Positions 8,576 through 17,100 of a stretch of 64,000 nucleotides of DNA are shown piece after piece. This DNA is from Streptomyces griseocarneus (GTDB lineage: Bacteria; Actinomycetota; Actinomycetes; Streptomycetales; Streptomycetaceae), in the NCBI RefSeq assembly GCF_014655595.1, contig NZ_BNBL01000020.1:1-64000 (forward strand), written 5' to 3'. The stretch's first letter is position 1; every line of letters begins with the position of its first letter. The position numbers and the translations under genes are program-made. The notes below the pieces were generated by a model. That model was not told the DNA's origin. It did no database searches and saw nothing but the letters and a program-made list of their open reading frames with translations.

Positions 8576-9364
8576 ATGCCGAGTCTTTCCGCCGTATGGC
8601 GTGTCATGACCCTGTCGCTGGCGGCGCTGGTCGCCACCGTGACGCCCGCTCCCGCCGCCGGCGCGGCGGAGCGGGACTCCGGGCCGCCGCCGGGCTTCGT
8701 GGCGCTCGCGGACGTGGACCCCACCATCGTCCAGGAGATGCGCTACGCCACCGTCCACAACTTCACCGGCCACCGCGTCGAGGGCTATCTGCGCCCCCGC
8801 TGCCTGCTCACGCGCCCGGCCGCCGAGGCGCTGCACCGGGCGCAGCAGGTGCTGCTGCGCGAGGGCCACACCCTCAAGGTCTACGACTGCTACCGCCCGC
8901 AGCGCGCGGTGAACGACTTCGTGGCGTGGGCGAAGGACCTGGACGACGTGCGGATGAAGAGGGAGTTCTATCCGCGCGTGGAGAAGTCACGGCTGTTCGA
9001 GGACGGCTACATCGCGGCGAAGTCGGGGCACAGCCGGGGCAGCACGCTGGACCTGACGATCGTGCGGCTGCCGGCCCTGCCCACGCGGCCGTACGTGCCC
9101 GGCGAGCCGCTCGTGCCGTGCTTCGCGCCGAAGGCGCTGCGCTTCCCGGACAACTCCCTCGACATGGGCACCGGTTTCGACTGCTTCGACACCCTCTCCC
9201 ACACCCTCGACCCGCGCGTGACGGGCCGGCAGCGGGCGCACCGGATGCTGCTGAAGACCACCATGGAGAACGCCGGGTTCGTCAATCTCGCGGAGGAGTG
9301 GTGGCACTACACCCTGCGCGGGGAGCCGTACCCCGGCACGTACTTCGACTTCCCCGTCCGCTGA
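8576..9364 (+). CDS. secreted D-alanyl-D-alanine dipeptidase, VanX family (M15D)
   Basis: This 262-aa zinc dipeptidase-like protein is exported by an N-terminal signal peptide (hydrophobic core about residues 11-24, Ala-rich cleavage region near 30). The peptidase M15 zinc site is intact: SGHSRGSTLDLT supplies His and Asp, and EEWWHY near the C-terminus supplies the catalytic Glu and last His. VanX enzymes of resistance clusters are cytosolic. A secreted version more likely trims D-Ala-D-Ala released during wall turnover. GGAGGG lies only two bases before the ATG, so the Met at 8606 is an alternative start. It converges on cvnD with a 6-bp gap. Confidence 0.88.
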   Translation: MPSLSAVWRVMTLSLAALVATVTPAPAAGAAERDSGPPPGFVALADVDPTIVQEMRYATVHNFTGHRVEGYLRPRCLLTRPAAEALHRAQQVLLREGHTLKVYDCYRPQRAVNDFVAWAKDLDDVRMKREFYPRVEKSRLFEDGYIAAKSGHSRGSTLDLTIVRLPALPTRPYVPGEPLVPCFAPKALRFPDNSLDMGTGFDCFDTLSHTLDPRVTGRQRAHRMLLKTTMENAGFVNLAEEWWHYTLRGEPYPGTYFDFPVR

Positions 9365-9370
9365 GCCGGC

Positions 9371-9976
9371 TCACACCGTGGCGGGGCTGCGGGACGCCCC
9401 GCCGGCCAGCGCGTGCTCGACGACCGAGACGAGGACCTCCTTCACCGACTCGCGCTCGCGGGCGTCGCACATCACGACGGGCACCCCCGGGTCGAGGTCG
9501 AGCGCGTCGCGCACGGCCTCCTCGGGGTGGCGCTCGGCGCCGTCGAAGCAGTTGACGGCGAGGGTGAAGGCGATGCCGCGGCGCTCGAAGTAGTCGACCG
9601 CGGCGAAGCAGTCCTCCAGCCGCCGGGTGTCGGCGAGGACGACGGCGCCCAGCGCGCCCTGCGCCAGCTCGTCCCACAGGAACCAGAAGCGGTTCTGGCC
9701 GGGCGTGCCGAAGAGGTAGAGGACCAGGTCGTCGCGGAGGGTGATGCGGCCGAAGTCCATGGCGACGGTGGTGGTGCGCTTGGCCTCGACGCCGGAGGTG
9801 TCGTCGACCGGGCGGCTCGCCTCGGTGAGCAGCTCCTCGGTGCGCAGCGGCTTGATCTCGCTGATGGCGCCGACCAGGGTGGTCTTGCCCACGCCGAAGC
9901 CGCCGGCGACCAGGAGCTTGAGGGCCAAGGGAGTGACCGCGTTCTGTTTGCGGCGGTCAGTGCGCCCGAACACCAT
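9371..9976 (-). CDS. cvnD: conservon small GTP-binding protein (CvnD)
   Basis: This 201-aa Ras-like GTPase is the last gene of a conservon. It has a P-loop GGFGVGKTTL (about residues 25-34), switch-region TTTVAMDFG, and FGTPGQ in place of DTAGQ. The start has GGAGGAAG upstream. In Streptomyces, CvnA-B-C-D are thought to form a membrane-associated complex resembling a eukaryotic G-protein-coupled system that tunes development and antibiotic production. It is separated from cvnC by about 115 bp. Confidence 0.93.
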   Translation of the reverse strand: MVFGRTDRRKQNAVTPLALKLLVAGGFGVGKTTLVGAISEIKPLRTEELLTEASRPVDDTSGVEAKRTTTVAMDFGRITLRDDLVLYLFGTPGQNRFWFLWDELAQGALGAVVLADTRRLEDCFAAVDYFERRGIAFTLAVNCFDGAERHPEEAVRDALDLDPGVPVVMCDARERESVKEVLVSVVEHALAGGASRSPATV

Positions 9977-10091
9977 GGGTTCTTCCTCCGATTCAGGGTC
10001 AGTGCGTCATCGCGCTCCCCCGCGGTAGTGATCGTTCCGTAAGGGCGGCCGCTGGACAACCCCCGGCCGGCCCCGAGGCCGGCCGGGTCGG

Positions 10092-10490
10092 TCACAGCGC
10101 GCGCAGGCCCTCGATGACCTCGCGCAGGATGCCCTCGTCGGGCAGTTCGGCCGGCGGCACGGGGCGCGAGACGCGCACGTACCCGCCGTCGATGAGGTCT
10201 CCCACCAGCACGCGCACCACGCCGACCGGGAGGTCGAGCCCGGTGGCGAGTTCGGCGACGGACTGGGGGGCGTGCCGGACGAGGCCGGCGATGTCGAGGT
10301 GTTCCGGCGACAGGGTCCGGTCGGCGGCCGCGTGCACGTCGTCGGGGTGGTCGGTGAGGAAGTCCTCGGCCACGACGAGCGCGATGAGATCGAGCCGGTC
10401 CTCCCCGGGGCCGCGGGTGCGGCCCCGGGTCATGGTGTACGGGCGGACCACCGGGCCCGCCGCGTCGTCGTACCAATGGTCTCCGGTCAT
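10092..10490 (-). CDS. cvnC: conservon DUF742 protein (CvnC)
   Basis: This 132-aa protein has a winged-helix-like DUF742 domain. The VVRPYTMTRGRT motif near residue 14 and the SVAELATGLDLPVGVVRVLVGDL block are typical. An alternative GTG at 10502 overlaps the cvnB stop (GTGA) and would add four residues. It lies between cvnB and cvnD in the conservon, and is predicted to bind the other Cvn proteins at the membrane. Confidence 0.92.
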   Translation of the reverse strand: MTGDHWYDDAAGPVVRPYTMTRGRTRGPGEDRLDLIALVVAEDFLTDHPDDVHAAADRTLSPEHLDIAGLVRHAPQSVAELATGLDLPVGVVRVLVGDLIDGGYVRVSRPVPPAELPDEGILREVIEGLRAL

Positions 10491-10498
10491 GCCGCCCG

Positions 10499-10960
10499 TC
10501 ACTCGCCGGCGGCGCCGGCCCGCGGAGCGGTGGCCAGGTGCGCGCCCACGCGCTTGACGAGCAGCGTCATCTCGTAGGCGACCAGCCCGATGTCGGAGTC
10601 GGCGTCGGCGAGGACGGCCAGACAGCTGCCGTCGCCGGCGGCGGTGACGAACAGGAAGGCCTGGTCCAGTTCGACGACGGTCTGGCGGACCTGGCCGGCG
10701 TCGAAGTGCCGGCCCACGCCCTTGGCGAGGCTGTGGAAGCCGGAGGCGACGGCGGCCAGGTGCTCGCCGTCCTCGCGGCTGAGGTCCTTCGACGTGCCGG
10801 TGGCCAGGCCGTCGCCGGACAGGACGAGGGCCTTGCGGATGCTGCCGACCCGCTCGACGAGGTCGTCGAGGAGCCAGTTGAGGTCTCCCGTGGCGGTGGC
10901 CGGCCGGTCCGGGCCCGTGGTTGACGAAGCGTTGCGTATCGCGGCCTTCGGTGCGGTCAT
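10499..10960 (-). CDS. cvnB: conservon roadblock/LC7 protein (CvnB)
   Basis: This 153-aa protein has a roadblock/LC7 fold (about residues 24-135), the class that partners Ras-like GTPases, which suits the CvnD gene downstream. NWLLDDLVERVGSIRKALVLSGDGL is the typical first helix and strand, cited here by its ends (residues 28-52). Its ATG overlaps the cvnA stop by four bases, so the two are probably translationally coupled. Confidence 0.93.
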   Translation of the reverse strand: MTAPKAAIRNASSTTGPDRPATATGDLNWLLDDLVERVGSIRKALVLSGDGLATGTSKDLSREDGEHLAAVASGFHSLAKGVGRHFDAGQVRQTVVELDQAFLFVTAAGDGSCLAVLADADSDIGLVAYEMTLLVKRVGAHLATAPRAGAAGE

Positions 10961-13452
10961 CGACCGTCCCCCTCAGTTGTCGTTCCTGGTGCTGGTGTGC
11001 TCGGCGGGTTCGTGGCCCCATTGTCCTCCCGGCCCCGCTGCCAACCGCGCTGCAGGGCCGTCATCCTGGCCCGTACCTCGTCGGCGTCGCGGTCGGCGTC
11101 CGGGCCCGCCGGGTCGGGCACGGGCCGGGACCGGGCGGTGGGTTCCTTGAGCTGGGGAGCGAGGCTGGCCTGGCGCACGCGGCGGGGCAGGCCGCCGGAC
11201 GGGGTGTGCTCCCGCGCCTCGCCGCCCGGCTGCCCCTGGCGCCTGCGGCGCGGCAGCGGGGCGGGGCCCTCATCCGCCTGCTGGTGCTCGCCGCCGGCCG
11301 GGGGCTCCTGGGCCAGGCGGCGCAGGATGCCGCCGACCGTGCCGCCGCCGGAGCCGTCCGTGCCGTCGCCCGGCCCGGCCTCGAACGGCGAGGGCGTGGG
11401 CTCGACGTCGAAGAGCGCGCCGAAGGCCTGCAGTCCGTCGGCCGGGCCGGGCTCCTCCCGGTACGGGATGGCGGGCACCCCGCGCTCGGTGCCCGGCCGC
11501 GGCAGCGGGACGGGGCGCGAGCCGGTGTCCTCGTCCGGGTGCCCCGTGCCGCGCGCGGGCCCTGCCTGGGTGAGCAGCGCGGCGGGGAGGAACACCACGG
11601 CCGTGGTGCCGCCGTACGGGGAGGTCTGCAGCGAGACGCGCACGCCCTGGCGCTGGGCTAGCCGGCTGACCACGAAGAGGCCGAGGCGGTCGGTGTCGGA
11701 CAGCTCGAACTCGGGCGTCTCGGCGAGGCGGAGGTTGGCCTCGAGGAGTGCGTCGGGGCTCATGCCCAGGCCGCGGTCGTGGATCTCGAGGGTGAAGCCG
11801 TTGGCGACGCGCTCGCCGTGGACCTGGACGGCGGTGTGCGGCGGGGAGAAGACGGTGGCGTTCTCCAGGAGCTCGGCGAGGAGGTGGGTGAGGTCGGCGA
11901 CGGCCGGGCCGCTCAGGGCCAGCCGGGGCAGGCGGCGCACCTCGATGCGTTCGTAGGCCTCGACCTCGCCGACGGCGGCGCGGACGACGTCCATGAGCCG
12001 CACGGGCTTGCGCCACTGCCGGGAGGGGGTGGCTCCGGAGAGGATGACCAGGCCCTCGGCGTGGCGACGCATGCGGGTGGTGAGGTGGTCGAGGCGGAAG
12101 AGGTCGGCGAGGTGGTCGGTGTCCTCGGTGCGGCGCTCCATCGCGTCCAGCAGGGTCAGCTGACGGTGCAGCAGGACCTGGCTGCGGCGGGCGAGGTTGA
12201 CGAAGACGGCGGAGACGCCGCGGCGCATGTCGGCCTGCTTGACGGCGGCTTCCACGGCGGCCCGCTGGAGGGTGTTGAGGGCCTGGCCGACCTGGCCGAG
12301 CTCATCGGGGCCGTAGGCGAGGCGGGGGGCCTCGGTCTCGACGTCGACCCGCTCGCCGGCGGCGAGGCGGCGCATCACGGCGGGCAGCCGGACGCCGGAG
12401 ACCTCGTGGGCCTCCTTGCGCAGCCGCCGCAGGTCCCGCACCAGGCCCCGGCCCACCCGCAGGGAGATGACGAGCGAGCAGACGAGGGCGGCGAGGCCGA
12501 GCACGCCGGCGACCGCGGCCTTGGTCAGGACGCCGATGGCGACGGGCTCCACGCGGTCGCCGAACCGGTCGCTGGCCTCGGTGCCCATCCGGCCGAGGTC
12601 CTCGAGGACGGGGGTGGCGGCGGCCTGCCAGCGCTGGGCGTCGATGACGTGGACCGCGCGGGAGGCGCCGGCGAGGACCACGGCGTCCTCGGCCGCGCGC
12701 AGGGCCTGGGCGTTGCCGCCGCGCCAGTAGTCGTCGTACGTCTTCTGGTCGTTGACGGGCAGCAGCACCAGGTTGGTGCTGTAGAGGATGCGGCGCTCGG
12801 CGATCCGGTCGGAGACGGCGCGCAGGTCCTGGCGGCTCATGCTGCCGGCGGCGAGGGCGGAGGCGAGCAGGGCGTCCTCGCGGGAGACGGCCTCGCGGGC
12901 GCGGGTGAGGCCGACCAGGGCGCGGCCCTGCTTGTCCATGTCGGCGTCCTGCAGGGCGCTGAGGCTGCCGAGGAAGTCGTAGTAGGGCTCGATGAGCTCG
13001 TTGTAGGCCTGGAAGGCGCTGTAGCGGGTGATGGTGTCGTCCTCGACCCGGCGGCGCAGGCCCTCGATGCTGTCGAGGCTCTTCTCGATGGCGCGGAAAC
13101 GCTTCGCCGAGTCGTCGCTCATGTCGTCGCGCACGCCGCCCTCGACGCCGGAGCGGAAGGCGGCGACCGTCCGGTCGGTGCCGCGCTGCAGGGCGCGCAG
13201 CTCGGCCAGGGCGTCGGCGCGGCGGGGGTCGGCGAGGTGGACGAGGGTCTGGCGGCGCTCCTTCTGCAGGGCCCGGACCATGTCCTCGGCGGGATAGCCG
13301 ACCTTGCGCATCACGTCGGCGACGGAGAGCAGCTGGACGGCCTCGGTGCCCGTGATGACCGTGGCGAAGACCCACAGCCCGGTGAGCGACACCAGGGGCA
13401 CCAGCAACAGCGCCACGATCTTCCGGCGGATCGACTTCGCGCGAAAGCGCAT
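10957..13452 (-). CDS. cvnA: conservon sensor histidine-kinase-like protein (CvnA)
   Basis: This 831-aa membrane sensor starts at an ATG with GGGGAGG upstream; the frame extends further but without a start site. Transmembrane segment 1 is at about residues 10-32. An extracytoplasmic nitrate/nitrite-sensor-like helical domain follows to about 310, then transmembrane segment 2, a HAMP region, and a HATPase_c domain with the N-box LLAELLENATVFSPP. The C-terminal ~180 residues are Pro/Gly-rich and probably disordered. No conserved phosphorylatable H-box is evident, as usual for CvnA. It is the first gene of the four-gene conservon. Confidence 0.93.
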   Translation of the reverse strand: MRFRAKSIRRKIVALLLVPLVSLTGLWVFATVITGTEAVQLLSVADVMRKVGYPAEDMVRALQKERRQTLVHLADPRRADALAELRALQRGTDRTVAAFRSGVEGGVRDDMSDDSAKRFRAIEKSLDSIEGLRRRVEDDTITRYSAFQAYNELIEPYYDFLGSLSALQDADMDKQGRALVGLTRAREAVSREDALLASALAAGSMSRQDLRAVSDRIAERRILYSTNLVLLPVNDQKTYDDYWRGGNAQALRAAEDAVVLAGASRAVHVIDAQRWQAAATPVLEDLGRMGTEASDRFGDRVEPVAIGVLTKAAVAGVLGLAALVCSLVISLRVGRGLVRDLRRLRKEAHEVSGVRLPAVMRRLAAGERVDVETEAPRLAYGPDELGQVGQALNTLQRAAVEAAVKQADMRRGVSAVFVNLARRSQVLLHRQLTLLDAMERRTEDTDHLADLFRLDHLTTRMRRHAEGLVILSGATPSRQWRKPVRLMDVVRAAVGEVEAYERIEVRRLPRLALSGPAVADLTHLLAELLENATVFSPPHTAVQVHGERVANGFTLEIHDRGLGMSPDALLEANLRLAETPEFELSDTDRLGLFVVSRLAQRQGVRVSLQTSPYGGTTAVVFLPAALLTQAGPARGTGHPDEDTGSRPVPLPRPGTERGVPAIPYREEPGPADGLQAFGALFDVEPTPSPFEAGPGDGTDGSGGGTVGGILRRLAQEPPAGGEHQQADEGPAPLPRRRRQGQPGGEAREHTPSGGLPRRVRQASLAPQLKEPTARSRPVPDPAGPDADRDADEVRARMTALQRGWQRGREDNGATNPPSTPAPGTTTEGDGR

Positions 13453-13700
13453 GGCCTCCCCTACGTCAACCCCGGCGCACGGGGGTGGTGTTCCGACAGT
13501 AATGCGGCGTGAGCCTACTACTGCGGGGTACGGGACTCGAAGGCCAGTGCGGCGGACGGACGGCGGTCTGGCCGGAATTCCCCTGCACGCCGGAATTCGT
13601 CCCGGCACGGGAACCTCCGGGCGCCGTCGTTCGCTCATAGTTTCCGGGTGCTTTTGGGGAGCATCCGGGTGGGGCAGCCACTGGGGGAGGTGAGCCGCCG

Positions 13701-14066
13701 ATGGACCACGATCACCGCACGCGCGACGTCCCGTCGTACGGTGCCCGCCGGCCGCTGTGGGTCGAGGAGCCGGCCCGCAGACCGCGGATGCCCGATCCCG
13801 TCCGCACCTCGGCCGTGCGCGCGGGAATCATCATCGCGGTGACGCTGGTGGTGACCATAGTGACCATATTGTTCGCACTCGCCGGCTCCTGGTACGCGTT
13901 CCCGGCCGTGCTGTGCGCGGTGGCCAGCACGGTGGCGGCGACGTGGGGCGTCCTCGACGTGTGGGTGACGCGCCAGGTGTGGCTCCAGCGGCACGGCGTG
14001 GTGTCCGTGCCGAGCAGCACGGCGCGCCCCGTGCGCGGAGGCACGCGGAGCCCGCGCTTCCCCTGA
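13701..14066 (+). CDS. small two-helix membrane protein, function unknown
   Basis: This 121-aa protein starts at an ATG with a strong GGGGGAGGTGAG site. It has a charged N-terminal tail of about 38 residues and then two transmembrane helices (about 41-62 and 66-88) with a short cytoplasmic tail. It is divergent from the conservon and convergent with the SMC-like gene. I do not recognise the family. It is a plausible small membrane partner, but nothing in the sequence assigns a role. Confidence 0.75.
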   Translation: MDHDHRTRDVPSYGARRPLWVEEPARRPRMPDPVRTSAVRAGIIIAVTLVVTIVTILFALAGSWYAFPAVLCAVASTVAATWGVLDVWVTRQVWLQRHGVVSVPSSTARPVRGGTRSPRFP

Positions 14067-14106
14067 CGGATCGTCCGCCCGGGACGGCACGGGCCCCGCG
14101 GCCCCG

Positions 14107-17100
14107 CTAGCGTCCGGCCGCCGCCTCCTCCACGGGGCGGCGGAACATCCGCGTGGCCGTGATCTCGCCGTGCACCTTCTCCGCCTCCGGGTCCTGCGGC
14201 TGCGGAAGGCCCGGCCGCAGGTGCTCCTCGACGCTGATGTACTTCAGGCCCGCCCGCAGGTCCGCGTCATTGCGCAGCCGGATGACCAGCGGGAACTCCG
14301 CAAGGGCCGTGGTGTCGAAGAGGCCGGTGGTGTAGAGCAGCTGGACGCCCAGCGCGTCGGCGACGGCCCGCTGGAGCTCCAGCAGGTACGTGGCGTTGGC
14401 CCGGCCGATGGGGTTGTCCAGGAACAGCGTGCCCGCGTGCCGCTGCTTGTCGCGGCCCCGGTCGTTGCTGCGCAGCGCCGCCATGGTGCAGTACAGCGCG
14501 ATGGCCGCGGTCAGCAGCTGGCCGCCGGAGAAGACGTCGCCCATCTGCCGGACCGGGACCCGCTCGGCGCGCAGCACCGCGTCCGGCTTGAGGATCTCCA
14601 CGGCCACGCCGCGCGGCAGCAGCGCCGCCTGAACGCCGCGCAGCAGCAGGGACATGCCGTCACGGCGCAGGTCGGAGTTCTTCTTCACCGCCGAGCGGGT
14701 GGCCTCGTCGATGACCTCGCCCAGTCGCTCGGTGAGCGTGGACTGGTCGGGGTCCTCGAAGCGGATGCGCAGGAACTCCTGGCCCGACCACTCCCCCAGG
14801 CCCTCCGGCAGCCGGGACAGGCGCTGCGCCGAACGCAGCGTGGTCAGCGAGGACTCCACCAGGCCGCGCAGCCGGTCGACGATGCTGTCGCGGTTGCGCT
14901 CGAGCTGCTCCAGCTCGTCGGTCAGCACGCGCAGCCGGGGCGCGAAGGCCTCCGCCCAGGCGGCGGCGTGCTCGGGCAGGGCCGCGGCGGGCAGTTCGCG
15001 GATCTGCTGGCGGGCCGGGGTGCGCACCTGCTCGTAGCGGGTGGAGTTGGCGTGGCGGACGAGCACGTCGCCGGCCTCGCGGACCGACGCCTCGGCGGCC
15101 GACAGGTCGCCGGCGCAGCCGCGCAGGGAGCGCCGGGCCTCGGCCGCCGCCTGCCGGGCCTCCTCGAGGGATCCGGAGTACGGCTCGGGCGGCTCGGCGC
15201 CCTCCTCCGGGGAGTTGTCCCGCAGCAGGTCGCGCAGCAGGGCCGCCGTGTCGTCGAAGCCGCCGGCCGCGTCCTCCGCCGAGCGGTGGGCGCGCAGCAG
15301 GTCGGCGTGGACCGTGCGGGCCGTCTCCAGGGCGTCGGTGCGGGCCGCGAGCTCGGCGGTGGCGGTGCGCAGCAGCTCCCTGGCCCGCTCGGCGTCGGCG
15401 GGCACGAGCTCCTCGGGGAGCTCGGTGTGGGCGTCGCCGTCGGCGGGGGCCAGCCGCTCGGCCTCGCCGCGCAGCCGGCCCAGCTGCTCGCTGGCGGTGG
15501 ACGCGCGGGTCTCCAGCATCTGCACGAGCGACTCGGCGCGGGCCGCAGCGGCCTGGCGGGACGGCCCGTCGGCGCCGTCGGTGCCCTCCAGGAGCTGGGC
15601 GGCGCGGGTGCGCACCTTGTTGGTGAGGCGGTCGAGCTCGGCGCGGGCGGCGCTCTCGTCGCTCTCGGCGCGGGCCTGCTCGGCGCGCAGGTCGGCGCCG
15701 ACGCCGACCTTCTCGTACAGCTGGGAGGCGGCGCGGTAGGCCTCGCGCAGGGCGGGCAGGGAGACGGCGGGCGGTTCGGTGCCCTCGGACACCTCGTCGG
15801 GAGCGCCCGCGATCTCCGCGCGCTCGGCGCGCAGGGCGCGGGCCGTACGGCGCGCGTCGTCACCGGCGCGCTGGGCGGCGCGGCGGTCCTCGTCCGCGGC
15901 ACGGGCACGGTCCACACACGCCTCGGCGCGCTCCTCCGCCTCGGCGGCCTCCTCGGCGAGCTCGCGCAGCCGGCTCTGCCAGTTGGCGCGCTCGCGCAGC
16001 CGGTAGGCGAGGCCGGCGAGCGCGTCGGCGACCCGGCGGGCGCGCTGGGCGGTCTCCTGCCGCTCGTCGCGCACCCGGGCCGCCTCGGCGGCGGTCTCCT
16101 CCTCCTCGGCGCGGGCGGTACGGGCCTCGGCGAGCGCCTCCCGCGCGACGTCGGCGGCCGTACGGGCCCGCAGGGCCGCGGCCGCCAGCTCGGCGAGGCG
16201 GCCGGCCGGGCAGCCGGCCCGCCAGGATGCGAGCCGGGCGGCGAGCGTACGGTCGCCGGCCAGCCGGGCCGCCACCGCGCGGATCTCCTCGTCGCGGGCC
16301 ATGGCCCGCTCGCGCAGGGCGTGCCGCTCCTCGTCGGCGGCGCGCTCGTCGTGCATGGCGGGGTTCGGCGGCACCAGGAAGACGCCCGTCTCCCCCGCGT
16401 CCCGGGCCGGGGCGGGGGCGAGCAGCGCGGCAGCGGTGCCGACGGCCACGGCGGAGCGCGGCAGCAGGGACGCGGCGCCCAGCGCCTCACGGGCGCGGGC
16501 GTGGGAGTCGGCGTCGGTGATGACGACGCCGTCGACGAGCTCGGGGCGGGCGGCCAGGACGGCGGCGTGCCGGGCCGGGTCGACGGACTGGGCGAGGTAG
16601 CGCCAGCCGGGCAGGGCGGGGATGCCGTGCTCGCCGAGGAACTCGACGGCGGCCAGCACGTCGGCGCTGGGCGGCAGCAGGCCGCCGTCGCCCAGCGCAC
16701 CCAGGATGCGGGAGTCGTCGGCGGCCGCGGTCCGCAGCTCGAACAGCTGCCGCTCGGCGGCGGCGACGTTGTCGTCGAGCAGCTCCCGCAGCGCGTCGGC
16801 GTTGCGGTCCAGCTCCTCGGCGGTCAGGGACCCGGCCCCCGCCGGCGCGTCCGCGTCGTCACCGGCGCGCTGGCCCGGCACCCGGCCGGAGGCCACCGGC
16901 TGGGGCAGGCCCAGCAGCTCGACCAGGCGCCGGTCGGCGCCGATCGACTCGGCGGCGCGGCGCTCGGCGTCGTACGCGGTCTCCGCTGCCGTCGCGGCGT
17001 CGGCGGCACGGGCCGCGGACAGCTCGGCGCGGCTCTCGGCGGCCGAGGCCTCCTTGGCGCGGTCGGCGGCCTGCCGGGCGGCCTCGCGGGCGCTCTCGTA

